Of a stretch of 15,865 nt of DNA, positions 7,694-14,462 are shown piece by piece. The stretch lies in assembly GCF_020217005.1 (NCBI RefSeq), contig NZ_JAIWOI010000188.1, forward strand, positions 1-15,865, given 5' to 3'. The position numbers were made by a program, and so were the translations under genes. The notes under the pieces were generated by a model, which was not told the origin of the DNA, made no database searches, and worked only from the letters and a program-made list of their open reading frames with translations. Every line of letters starts with the position of its first letter. Position 1 is the first letter of the stretch. This stretch comes from Rheinheimera sp. (lineage in GTDB: Bacteria; Pseudomonadota; Gammaproteobacteria; Enterobacterales; Alteromonadaceae).

Positions 7694-8966
7694 GCTGTTG
7701 CTCCTCTTTTTTATTGCGTTGATCCCACAATAAACGTGGATCAAAACTCATAGCGGCGAGCATGGTGGTTATCACCACAGTCGCAAAAATAATAGCGCCC
7801 ATCCCAGGGTAGACGCCCATCAACAAATCAAACCTGACCAGAGCGGCCAGAATAGCCACCACCAGTACGTCCACCATAGACCAGCGCCCTATCCAGTCAA
7901 CCAGTAAATAAACCCGGGTCGAGAGCAGCTGGCGTTTGTGTCCCTTATGACTGGCTAAATAACAGAGCCAGAACATCACCACTATTTTCACCACAGGCAC
8001 GACCACACTGGCCAATAGAATCACAATAGCCACCGGATAAGCACCGTCCTGCCACATCAATATAATACCGCTGATGATGGTAGACTGAATGCTGCTGCCC
8101 AAAGACACAGTTTCCATAATAGGCAGCAGGTTGGCCGGGATATACAACAGAGTTGCGGTAATCAGCCAGGCCAGCGTTTTTTGTAAACTGCCCGGAATAC
8201 GGGCTGTGACTTTAGTGCCACAGCGATCACAATGTTTTTGCTCCAGCGGCACTATGGCAGTGCAGCAGCTACAACTGGCCAGATGCAAGGATACACCGGT
8301 TTTACCAGCACAAGTGACAGGCACAGGTTGCGGCGCTGGAGCTATAGATTCCCACAAAGCATGACGGTCTATCACCTGGAAAGTACGTAAGTGCAGCAAG
8401 CAAAACAAACAAAAAGCCCAGAAACTCATCCCTACAGAGATGTCGGCATAGACCACCAGTTTGACAAAGGCGACCAGAATACCGATCAGAAAAATATCCA
8501 CCATGCTCCAGGGTTTGAGCATATACAGCACCCGGGCGGTCCAAACCAGGCCTCTGACCTTGCGCACCATACCCAGCTTGATATAAATCACCGCCAGCAT
8601 ACAAAAAGCCGGTATGGCCTGAATAAATAACCAGACCAGCACAGCCAGCCACTGCTGATGCTCATTAAACAACACAGAGGAAGTATCAAAAAAACTCATG
8701 ATATGAACGTTACCAGCTACATCCATGCCGATAAACGGAAAGAGGTTGGCCAAAATCAGCATAAACAACGAACTTGCAGCGTAAAGCACAGGCCTTAAAA
8801 CCGGGTCTTTCTGGCGCATATCTAATAAATAGCCGCAGCGGCTGCAGGCGGCTTCCTGACCAATAGCCAACAAGGGCAGTTGCTGCAATAGATCGCAGTG
8901 GCGACAAAGCACCAGTTCAGCCACAGGATGCGTGGACTGCGCTACACCAGACTCCAGATCAGACAA
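7686..8966 (-). CDS. pqiA: PqiA, inner-membrane protein of the Pqi lipid transport system
   Basis: Polytopic inner-membrane partner of PqiB, 426 residues (417 in E. coli). It has two homologous halves. Each begins with a small cytoplasmic zinc-ribbon/rubredoxin-like motif, Cys21-x2-Cys24 with Cys41-x2-Cys44, and Cys232-x2-Cys235 with Cys246-x2-Cys249. Each continues with about four membrane helices and shares matching phrases (ANLFPFIG / ANLLPIME, KPWSMVDIFLIGILVAFVKL / GRWSMVDVLVVAILAALVRF). The start is TTG at 8966; it is favoured because AAGGAA (8972-8977) is five bases upstream and no in-frame ATG occurs before Met50, which would remove the first zinc motif. It is the first gene of pqiABC. 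In E. coli the operon is paraquat-inducible through SoxS; a loose Sox-box-like sequence upstream here is discussed separately. Confidence 0.94.
   Translation of the reverse strand: MSDLESGVAQSTHPVAELVLCRHCDLLQQLPLLAIGQEAACSRCGYLLDMRQKDPVLRPVLYAASSLFMLILANLFPFIGMDVAGNVHIMSFFDTSSVLFNEHQQWLAVLVWLFIQAIPAFCMLAVIYIKLGMVRKVRGLVWTARVLYMLKPWSMVDIFLIGILVAFVKLVVYADISVGMSFWAFCLFCLLHLRTFQVIDRHALWESIAPAPQPVPVTCAGKTGVSLHLASCSCCTAIVPLEQKHCDRCGTKVTARIPGSLQKTLAWLITATLLYIPANLLPIMETVSLGSSIQSTIISGIILMWQDGAYPVAIVILLASVVVPVVKIVVMFWLCYLASHKGHKRQLLSTRVYLLVDWIGRWSMVDVLVVAILAALVRFDLLMGVYPGMGAIIFATVVITTMLAAMSFDPRLLWDQRNKKEEQQRG
7701..7706 (-). promoter_or_regulatory. Ribosome binding site fixing the pqiB GTG start
   Basis: GAGGAG on the minus strand, seven bases before GTG at 7693. 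It lies within the last codons of pqiA (Glu-Glu), so pqiB initiation occurs within pqiA. It decides against the in-frame upstream TTG at 7744. Confidence 0.8.
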
Positions 8967-8971
8967 AAAGA

Positions 8972-8977
8972 TTCCTT
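8972..8977 (-). promoter_or_regulatory. Ribosome binding site supporting the pqiA TTG start
   Basis: AAGGAA on the minus strand, five bases before the TTG at 8966. It supports initiation at a rare start codon. Confidence 0.65.
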
Positions 8978-9004
8978 TGCATAGGCCTACATTGCGATAA
9001 AGCT

Positions 9005-9033
9005 ATTGTAAAAGCACAGAGAGGTAAAGCACA
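9005..9033 (-). promoter_or_regulatory. Possible pqiABC promoter with adjacent repeats
   Basis: On the minus strand TACAAT (9005-9010) is a good -10 box. No good -35 lies 16-18 bases upstream (TGTGCT is the best), as expected of an activator-dependent promoter. The missing -35 region holds a direct repeat of CTGTGCTTTAC / CTGTGCTTTTAC. It also holds, on the plus strand at 9011-9029, a sequence matching 10 of 13 specified bases of the E. coli Sox/Mar box. Inference only. Confidence 0.35.
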
Positions 9034-9034
9034 G

Positions 9035-9092
9035 AAAAAAATGGGGCCAGGTCACCTTGTTAGCAGTTAACAAGGTGACCTGGCCCCATTTT
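9035..9092 (-). terminator. grpE terminator formed by a 25-bp perfect palindrome (REP-like)
   Basis: Perfectly complementary 25-base arms, 9038-9062 and 9068-9092, enclose the 5-base loop GCAGT. On the minus strand the arm ends in ATTTT, and with the next bases this makes a run of seven T. The stem starts 15 bases after the grpE stop, so it should be a very strong intrinsic terminator insulating pqiABC from hrcA-grpE. The arm is far longer than a normal terminator needs; its core GGGGCCAGGTCACC resembles GGGGTCAGGTC-type repeats known near REP-associated transposases. Confidence 0.85.
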
Positions 9093-9106
9093 CAATAAAT
9101 TGCCGT

Positions 9107-9676
9107 TTATTCAACAGCTTTAGATACACCCACCATGGCTGGGCGCACTAAACGACCGTTCAGCTCATAACCTTTTTGCATCACAAAAGTCACGGTATTT
9201 GGTGCTACATCAGCGCTTGGCTGAATAGACATCGCCTGATGGAATTCAGGATTAAAAGGCTGGCCTTGAGGGTCAATTTGCTGCACACCGTTTTTCGCCA
9301 GTGTATCCAGTAAACCTTTCAGGGTTAAATCCACGCCTTCGCCCAAAGCTTTCTGGCTTTCATCTTCACGATTTAAGAAGGTTAAAGCACGCTCCAGGTT
9401 GTCTACTACTGGCAATAAATCACCAGCAAAACGCTCCAGCGCAAATTTATGGGCTTTTTCAACATCCATAGCTGAACGGCGACGACTATTGTCCGCTTCA
9501 GCTTTAATTCTAAGCATTAAATCATGCTGCTCTGCCAACTGGGCTTTTGCCTGCTGTAATTCTGCATCCAGCTTTGCAATAAGTTCCTGCTCCGGCGTCA
9601 GTTCTACCACTTGTTGCTCTGCCGCTGCTTCCGCAGCCTGTTGTTGTTCAGTTTGCACTTTATCTTGCTCGCTCAT
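9107..9676 (-). CDS. grpE: GrpE, nucleotide exchange factor of DnaK
   Basis: Cytosolic co-chaperone that releases ADP from DnaK and so drives the Hsp70 folding cycle. At 189 residues it is close to E. coli GrpE (197). An acidic, Gln/Ala-rich N-terminus leads into the long dimerising coiled coil (about 25-90, ending [29 protein letters not shown]), then the four-helix part and the C-terminal beta domain. That domain carries the family signature, from HQAMSIQP through [20 protein letters not shown]. The ATG is preceded by GGAG nine bases upstream. The gene begins 29 bases after hrcA and probably shares its sigma-32 promoter. Its 3' end is the long palindromic terminator. dnaK and dnaJ are not adjacent. 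Confidence 0.97.
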   Translation of the reverse strand: MSEQDKVQTEQQQAAEAAAEQQVVELTPEQELIAKLDAELQQAKAQLAEQHDLMLRIKAEADNSRRRSAMDVEKAHKFALERFAGDLLPVVDNLERALTFLNREDESQKALGEGVDLTLKGLLDTLAKNGVQQIDPQGQPFNPEFHQAMSIQPSADVAPNTVTFVMQKGYELNGRLVRPAMVGVSKAVE

Positions 9677-9705
9677 TAGTTACTACTCCACCATAGGTTG
9701 GCTTA

Positions 9706-10731
9706 TTATGGGGATTGATTAAGATGATTCAAGTTAAAAAACATTTGTTGTGCTACAGCTTCTACTAAAGGCACAAAACGGCCATAGTTCATCCGGCGTG
9801 GCCCAAGCAAAGCAATAAAGCCATGAGGCTCAGCCCGGTAGCGCGCACAAATCAAACTCACCTTGGCTAAAGGTTCAATACCGGACTCCCGGCCCAGTAT
9901 CAGTTTAGGTTGGGAATCCTGGGTGACAGGAGTTAATAATTTCACCAGACAAGAAGGATTGTCCAGCAGTTCAATCACCTGCTGCAGCTCTGGATCACGG
10001 TGATAGTCGCTGGCTTGCATCAGTTGGTGCTGACCATAAATCAGAGGCTGATGCTGCTGCATTTCATCCAGACTCAGTTGTGCCATAGCGGTTTTCACCA
10101 GAGCCTGTACCGCGCCGCATTCCTGCTTACCTATAAGAGCTAAACGTGAAATACCATCCAGCCAGTCCTGGCCACATAAAGCGGCATTGAGTAAACACAG
10201 TACCCTGCTTAAAGTCTGGTTATCAATTAAGTCATCGTAAAACAGCACCCGGTGCAGGATATCGCCATCTTCGTCTATCACCACCAGCAAGAGTCGCTGC
10301 GTGGCTAAACGCACCAGATCCACCTGCCGTATCACCCTGCCCTGACCTTTAGGCGCGCTGACAATACTGACCATGCCTGTTAAGTTAGCCAGCAACTGTC
10401 CGGCTTGCTGACACAATAAGGAAACAGGCAATTGCGGTGGCAAATTCACTTGAATAGCATCCAGCCAGCGTCCTGTTAAAGGCTCCAGCTGCAGCATTTT
10501 GTCGATAAATAACCTTATCCCAGAAGTGGTAGGCACCCGGCCGGCAGAGGTATGAGGAGAGCGGATAAAGCCCTGCTGCTCCAGTAGCATCATGGTGTTG
10601 CGCACTGTGGCTGAACTGACGCCAAGCTCTGACTGTTCACACAATAGCTTGGAGGACACAGGCATACCGTCCGTCAGATACTGCTCGACTATCAGTTTTA
10701 ATATCAGTTCTGGTCTGCTTAACTGAACCAC
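9706..10731 (-). CDS. hrcA: HrcA, heat-inducible transcription repressor
   Basis: Dimeric DNA-binding repressor that keeps chaperone operons off by binding the CIRCE inverted repeat and depends on GroEL to fold. The 341 residues match the usual length (about 340-350). An N-terminal winged helix covers about 1-75, with the family-typical VSSATVRNTMMLLEQQGFI followed by SPHTSAGRVPTTSGIRLFID. The GAF-like effector domain follows, with RLLLVVIDEDGDILHRV. The C-terminal ILGRESGIEPLAKVSLICARY and LLGPRRMNYGRFVPLVEAV match the end of HrcA proteins. The start codon is GTG with GGAG 11 bases upstream, a little far. It heads a two-gene operon with grpE. E. coli has no hrcA; the gene is present in several other gammaproteobacterial orders. 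I see no CIRCE upstream. Confidence 0.94.
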   Translation of the reverse strand: MVQLSRPELILKLIVEQYLTDGMPVSSKLLCEQSELGVSSATVRNTMMLLEQQGFIRSPHTSAGRVPTTSGIRLFIDKMLQLEPLTGRWLDAIQVNLPPQLPVSLLCQQAGQLLANLTGMVSIVSAPKGQGRVIRQVDLVRLATQRLLLVVIDEDGDILHRVLFYDDLIDNQTLSRVLCLLNAALCGQDWLDGISRLALIGKQECGAVQALVKTAMAQLSLDEMQQHQPLIYGQHQLMQASDYHRDPELQQVIELLDNPSCLVKLLTPVTQDSQPKLILGRESGIEPLAKVSLICARYRAEPHGFIALLGPRRMNYGRFVPLVEAVAQQMFFNLNHLNQSP

Positions 10732-10791
10732 TACAGTTGTTACTCCGGTTAAAAAGACGACTTATACAACAAAGCTGAACTACTGCTAGGT

Positions 10792-10820
10792 ATTGTGGGG
10801 ACTTTATTAAAAAATTCAAG
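10792..10820 (-). promoter_or_regulatory. Sigma-32 (heat-shock) promoter of hrcA-grpE
   Basis: On the minus strand CTTGAAT (10814-10820) is followed after 13 bases by CCCCACAAT (10792-10800). The E. coli sigma-32 consensus is CTTGAAA, 11-16 bases, CCCCATNT, so six of seven -35 bases and the whole CCCCA core agree at good spacing. The start of transcription would be near 10785, giving a 5' leader of about 55 bases before the hrcA GTG. Confidence 0.68.
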
Positions 10821-10878
10821 CCTTGGGCTTTGTCCACTGCCGGAGCTGACAAAGCTGTTCGCTGTCAGAAACTATGGG

Positions 10879-10898
10879 TATACTGAGTGCGCACTTAG
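10879..10898 (+). promoter_or_regulatory. nadK -10 box overlapping a 16-bp palindrome
   Basis: TATACT (10879-10884) is a good -10 hexamer at a plausible distance from the nadK start, although no clear -35 is present. The palindrome CTGAGTGCGCACTTAG (10883-10898, one mismatched pair) overlaps its end and would cover the start of transcription. This is where a repressor operator usually sits. Function unproven. Confidence 0.4.
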
Positions 10899-10910
10899 AA
10901 AGGAACACTC

Positions 10911-11804
10911 ATGAGTCAAAACCCAGGCAGCGCATTTCAAACCATTGGATTAATTGGCAAACCAAACCATCCCGGTGCCAATACAACCCTGATCAGCCTG
11001 TATCAGTTTTTAACGGCACTTCAGTTAAAAGTCTATGTGGAAGAGAAAGTTGCGGAATCTTTAGCTTTGCCGGATGTGCAGGTGATGGATTTAGTTGAAC
11101 TGGGTAAAAACTGCGATCTGGCCATAGTAGTCGGCGGTGACGGCAATATGCTCGGCGCAGCCCGTGTGCTGGCCCGTTTTGGAGTTGCTGTATTAGGTGT
11201 TAACCGCGGTAACTTAGGCTTTTTAACCGACTTATCGCCAGAGAATTTTGAGACGCCTTTAGCTGCAGTGCTGGCAGGTAACTTTGTCACAGAACAACGT
11301 AACTTGCTGGAAGTGGAAGTCTATCGCAATGACTGCGTTAAAAGCAGTAACAGCGCTGTCAACGAAGCAGTATTACACGCCGACAAAGTGGCTCATATGA
11401 TTGAGTTTGAAGCTCATATCAATGGTGAATTTGTGTTTAGTCAGCGCTCCGACGGCTTAATAGTCAGCACGCCAACAGGTTCTACCGCCTATTCATTATC
11501 AGGTGGCGGCCCTATTTTAACGCCTGAGCTGGATGCGATGAGCTTAGTGCCCATGTTCCCGCACACCTTAAGCAGCCGTCCTCTGGTGGTGTCCGGCACC
11601 AGTGAAATAGTACTTAAAGTGTCCCCCAGCAATGACGCGCATTTACAGGTCAGCTGTGACAGCCATGTGATTCTGGCCGTGATGCCAGGCGATGAAATTC
11701 GTATTCGTAAACACCCTAAACCGTTAAAACTGGTGCATCCGCCTGGTTACAGCTACTTTAACGTGCTGCGCAATAAGCTCGGTTGGGGCAGTAAACTTTA
11801 CTAA
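10911..11804 (+). CDS. nadK: NAD kinase
   Basis: Cytosolic enzyme that phosphorylates NAD+ with ATP to make NADP+, the only de novo source of NADP(H). Length 297 residues (E. coli 292). The family motifs are in order: GGDGN at 75-79 (the catalytic Asp and phosphate loop), [10 protein letters not shown] at 98-107, NE at 151-152, [24 protein letters not shown] at 179-202, and the C-terminal beta-rich domain ending RNKLGW. The ATG has AAAGGA (10899-10904) six bases upstream. It is divergent from hrcA and upstream of recN in the same direction with a 79-base gap, the same order as in E. coli. The TATACT/palindrome region directly upstream may control it. Confidence 0.97.
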   Translation: MSQNPGSAFQTIGLIGKPNHPGANTTLISLYQFLTALQLKVYVEEKVAESLALPDVQVMDLVELGKNCDLAIVVGGDGNMLGAARVLARFGVAVLGVNRGNLGFLTDLSPENFETPLAAVLAGNFVTEQRNLLEVEVYRNDCVKSSNSAVNEAVLHADKVAHMIEFEAHINGEFVFSQRSDGLIVSTPTGSTAYSLSGGGPILTPELDAMSLVPMFPHTLSSRPLVVSGTSEIVLKVSPSNDAHLQVSCDSHVILAVMPGDEIRIRKHPKPLKLVHPPGYSYFNVLRNKLGWGSKLY

Positions 11805-11840
11805 AAAATCTCTTTGACACTCCCTTGCTAAAAACAAAAT

Positions 11841-11860
11841 TACTGTATAAATTAACAGTT
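11841..11860 (+). promoter_or_regulatory. LexA (SOS) box of recN
   Basis: TACTGTATAAATTAACAGTT has the CTG-N10-CAG form of gammaproteobacterial LexA sites with an AT-only spacer, flanked by TA and TT. A -10-like TATAAA (11846-11851) lies inside it, with TTGCTA (11825-11830) a weak -35 at 15 bases. LexA bound here would block RNA polymerase. The recN start is 24 bases downstream. Confidence 0.88.
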
Positions 11861-11883
11861 ATTCAGTATTAGGGAGTTGGACC

Positions 11884-13551
11884 ATGCTCAACCATCTGCA
11901 TATCAGCAACTTTGCCATAGTGCGCGCACTGGAACTCGACTGGCGCGGCGGCATGACCACTATTACAGGAGAGACAGGCGCAGGTAAATCTATTGCCTTA
12001 GATGCTTTATCTTTATGTTTAGGCGATCGTGCCGATGGTTTAGTAGTGCGCCCAGGTTGTGACAAAGCCGACATAGTGGCTACTTTTGACATTAGTCAAT
12101 TGGCAGCTGCGCAGCACTGGTTAGCCGAGCAGGATCTGGCGATGGGCAACGAATGCATAGTGCGTCGTGTCATTGGCAGCGAAGGCCGTTCCCGTGGTTA
12201 TATCAATGGCGTACAAGTGCCAGCCCAACAACTCAAAGCTTTAGGCCATCACCTGCTGAGTATTCACGGCCAGCATGCGCATCAGTTATTGCTCAAGTCA
12301 GATCATCAACGTCAGTTGCTGGACGCTTATGCCAACACTCATTCTGCTTTAGCCCATTGCCGCCAACACTGGAAAGCCTGGCAACAGCTGAAACAAGAAT
12401 ACTCTGAACTGCAAAGCAGCCAACAGCAGCGTGAAGCACAGCGCCAGCTGCTGGAGTATCAGGTGGCTGAGCTGGATCAGTTTGCACCAGGTACAGAAGA
12501 GTTTGCCGAACTGGAAACCGAACATCAGCGCTTAAGCAACAGCCACAGCCTGATCCAGGCCAGCCAACAAGCCTTGCAACTGGCTTATGACGATGAAGAG
12601 GCCAACAGCTATCGTTTATTAAGTCATGCTTGTCAGCAACTGGACGACTATATCGAAGTCGATCCGGCTTTAACTCCTATTCATCAAATGCTAAGCGAAG
12701 CTTTAGTCCAAATCGAAGAAGCAGGCCGCGAACTGCGCCGCTACAGCGAAAAAGTAGATATAGACCCGGAACGTCTGGCAGACATTGACCAGCGTCTTAG
12801 TCAGTGGTTAAGTTTGAGCCGTAAACATCAAATTCCTAACGATCAGCTGGCTTTGTTCCACCAACAACTATCCCAACAGTTGTCAGAGTTGGCTGGTGAT
12901 GACGACCGCATAGTGCAACTACAGCTGGAAATTCAACAGGCGCAACAACTCTATTGTCAGGCCGCTCAGGTAGTTTCTGAATTGCGTCAGGCAGCTGCTC
13001 TAGAGCTGTCCGATCAAATTGCCCGAAGCATGGCGGAACTGAGTATGGCCAATGGCAAATTTTTCATTGCCGTTGAAAGTGCAGGTATAGACAAAGCCAA
13101 TGCATCAGGTTGGGATCAGGTCGATTTTCTGGTCAGCACCAACCCGGGCCAACCTTTACAGGCTCTGCATAAAGTAGCATCTGGTGGTGAATTATCCCGT
13201 ATCAGTCTGGCGATTCAGGTGATTCTGGCGGGCAAAGTCACAACTCCAACCCTTATTTTTGACGAAGTGGACGTCGGGATCAGCGGTCCTGTTGCAGCTG
13301 GTGTCGGCCGTTTATTGCGGCAGTTAGGTGAGTCCACTCAGGTGATTTGTGTCACGCATTTACCGCAGGTTGCCAGCCAGGGGCATCATCAGTTGTTTGT
13401 CGAAAAATACACAGATGGCATAGCCACAGAAACCCGTATTCGCGAATTGGCTGATGAAGAAAGAGTACAGGAAATTGCTCGTTTACTGGCTGGTGAAAAT
13501 GTCAGTGCTAATGCGATTGCCAATGCCCGGGAGTTGTTATGCGCGCCATAA
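11884..13551 (+). CDS. recN: RecN, SMC-like DNA double-strand break repair protein
   Basis: Cohesin-like ATPase of the RecF/RecA repair pathway that holds broken DNA ends or sister duplexes together. Length 555 residues (E. coli 553). Walker A GETGAGKS at 29-36 follows the typical MLNHLHISNFAIV start. A Gln-rich antiparallel coiled coil runs from about 150 to 370 (HWKAWQQLKQEY onward). Then come the ABC signature SGGELSR (433-439), Walker B TLIFDEVDVGISG (Asp460, Glu461) and the switch segment CVTHLPQVAS. The ATG has AGGGAG seven bases upstream. A LexA box covers the probable promoter, so it should be strongly SOS-induced. I see no clear terminator after it; bamE has its own promoter-like sequence. 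Confidence 0.97.
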   Translation: MLNHLHISNFAIVRALELDWRGGMTTITGETGAGKSIALDALSLCLGDRADGLVVRPGCDKADIVATFDISQLAAAQHWLAEQDLAMGNECIVRRVIGSEGRSRGYINGVQVPAQQLKALGHHLLSIHGQHAHQLLLKSDHQRQLLDAYANTHSALAHCRQHWKAWQQLKQEYSELQSSQQQREAQRQLLEYQVAELDQFAPGTEEFAELETEHQRLSNSHSLIQASQQALQLAYDDEEANSYRLLSHACQQLDDYIEVDPALTPIHQMLSEALVQIEEAGRELRRYSEKVDIDPERLADIDQRLSQWLSLSRKHQIPNDQLALFHQQLSQQLSELAGDDDRIVQLQLEIQQAQQLYCQAAQVVSELRQAAALELSDQIARSMAELSMANGKFFIAVESAGIDKANASGWDQVDFLVSTNPGQPLQALHKVASGGELSRISLAIQVILAGKVTTPTLIFDEVDVGISGPVAAGVGRLLRQLGESTQVICVTHLPQVASQGHHQLFVEKYTDGIATETRIRELADEERVQEIARLLAGENVSANAIANARELLCAP

Positions 13552-13643
13552 CAAAACATCAGCAGCAATTAATTTTTGCAGGCACGAACTAAGCCAGTAC
13601 ACTAAGGTCTGATTAAGGCTTTAATTTCAGCCCATGCTTGCGG

Positions 13644-13649
13644 TATGAT
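13644..13649 (+). promoter_or_regulatory. Possible -10 box of bamE
   Basis: TATGAT, 5/6 to TATAAT, 19 bases before the first candidate ATG of bamE. No convincing -35 is seen 16-18 bases upstream. It would place the start of transcription near 13656 and so excludes the upstream in-frame TTG (13638) as start of translation. Confidence 0.35.
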
Positions 13650-13667
13650 GCCGCCAGACTTATTCAG

Positions 13668-14036
13668 ATGAAGAGACAGATGAAAGCAGTAATAAAAACG
13701 GCCATGGTATTGGCCACAGCATTGACTCTGGGTGCTTGCAGCAGTTGGATCTACCGGATTGACGTACCACAAGGTAACTTTCTGGAGCAAAAAGACATAG
13801 ATAAACTGCGTGTTCAAATGACCAAAGAACAGGTTCGCTTTGTACTAGGTAATCCTGTTGCTGAGAACGCTTTTGACGATGATATCTGGCATTATTTTTA
13901 TGCGTTAAAAGGCGGTCGTGGCGAGAACTTCGAAAAACAACTAATTGCTAATTTTAAAGACGACAAATTGGTAGATATTACTGGTGATTTCACTAAACCA
14001 GCCAACTTTAACACGCCTTTAGACAAACCACTTTAG
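13668..14036 (+). CDS. bamE: BamE (SmpA/OmlA), outer-membrane protein assembly lipoprotein
   Basis: Small lipoprotein of the BAM complex that helps BamA and BamD insert beta-barrel proteins in the outer membrane. The signal peptide (MKAVIKTAMVLATALTLGAC) ends in a clear lipobox, LGAC, with Ser at +2. Family features follow: YRIDVPQGNFLEQKDIDKLRVQMTKEQVRFVLGNPV, then FDDDIWHYFYALKGG. I start it at ATG 13668 (122 residues); ATG 13680 is an equally possible start that only shortens the n-region by four residues. Neither has a strong ribosome binding site, although AAGAG lies just before 13680. The mature protein is the same either way. The gene sits between recN and convergent rnfH, as in E. coli. 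Confidence 0.93.
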   Translation: MKRQMKAVIKTAMVLATALTLGACSSWIYRIDVPQGNFLEQKDIDKLRVQMTKEQVRFVLGNPVAENAFDDDIWHYFYALKGGRGENFEKQLIANFKDDKLVDITGDFTKPANFNTPLDKPL

Positions 14037-14049
14037 ATTTACTGCAGTA

Positions 14050-14093
14050 GGGGTCAGAGCACAGTGGTCACAACTAACTCTGTGAGCTACCCC
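14050..14093. repeat. GGGGTCAG palindrome between convergent bamE and rnfH (REP-like hairpin)
   Basis: GGGGT (14050-14054) pairs with ACCCC (14089-14093) and CACAG (14060-14064) with CTGTG (14080-14084). An AG/CT pair and an AG/AG mismatch with one bulged C lie between, around a 15-base loop. The left foot reads GTAGGGGTCAG. No U-tract follows on either strand. It may act as a shared 3'-end hairpin for bamE and rnfH. The core GGGGTCAG is similar to GGGGCCAG in the palindrome at 9038-9092. Confidence 0.5.
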
Positions 14094-14114
14094 CAGTTCT
14101 ATCTGGTGTCTTTC

Positions 14115-14462
14115 TCAGTCATGCGTTTGTTCATTGCCTTGTGGCCTGCCACCTGTAGTTTTATTCGCTCTGCCTTCATCTTTCGCTTTTTCAGCACGGC
14201 GGCGACGCATATCTTTAGGATCGGCTATTAAAGGTCGGTAAATTTCAATTCTGTCACCCGCTTTTGGTACTTCATTCAGTTTGCAGCTACGACTCCAGAT
14301 CCCAACTTTGTTCTGACTTAAATCAATTTCAGGGAAAGCAGAGAGCATGCCGGATTGCAGGATAATTTGCTCCACAGTAGCAGCCGCATCGACAGTTAAA
14401 CTTAACAAACTTTGTTTGGCTGGTGTGGCATAAGCCAGTTCAACAGCTTTAGTTTCAGCCAT
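14115..14462 (-). CDS. rnfH: RnfH/RatB family protein (ubiquitin-like fold)
   Basis: Small cytosolic protein of the UPF0125 family, proposed as RatB, partner of RatA, and named RnfH from a link with the Rnf complex; its real function is unsettled. The family core is clear: a beta-grasp domain ending in the conserved NKVGIWSRSCKLNEVPKAGD and RIEIYRPLIADPKDMRRRRA. The 115-residue protein is longer than E. coli RnfH (96) because of a basic/polar, probably disordered tail. I chose ATG 14462 because GGAG (14469-14472) lies six bases upstream; the longer frame from 14504 has no support. The start overlaps the ratA stop by 8 bases (ATGGCTGA), so the two are translationally coupled. Confidence 0.9.
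   Translation of the reverse strand: MAETKAVELAYATPAKQSLLSLTVDAAATVEQIILQSGMLSAFPEIDLSQNKVGIWSRSCKLNEVPKAGDRIEIYRPLIADPKDMRRRRAEKAKDEGRANKTTGGRPQGNEQTHD

Noticed and set aside
7694..7744. Longer pqiB frame starting at TTG 7744
   Set aside because: It has no good ribosome binding site, adds non-conserved residues and lengthens the overlap with pqiA, while GTG 7693 has GAGGAG at ideal spacing.
8302..8652. Open frames inside pqiA, oadA, pqiB, recN and other genes on either strand
   Set aside because: They lie wholly within strongly recognised genes, show no family motifs and have no ribosome binding sites that I could see; they are frame shadows.
10883..10898. GAGTGC/GCACTT palindrome as a CIRCE element
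   Set aside because: CIRCE halves are TTAGCACTC and GAGTGCTAA with a 9-base spacer. Here the order is GAGTGC-GCACTT with no spacer, so only part of a half-site is shared by chance.
13638..13667. TTG 13638 as the bamE start
   Set aside because: It puts a charged extension ahead of a normal lipoprotein signal and would lie upstream of the likely start of transcription.
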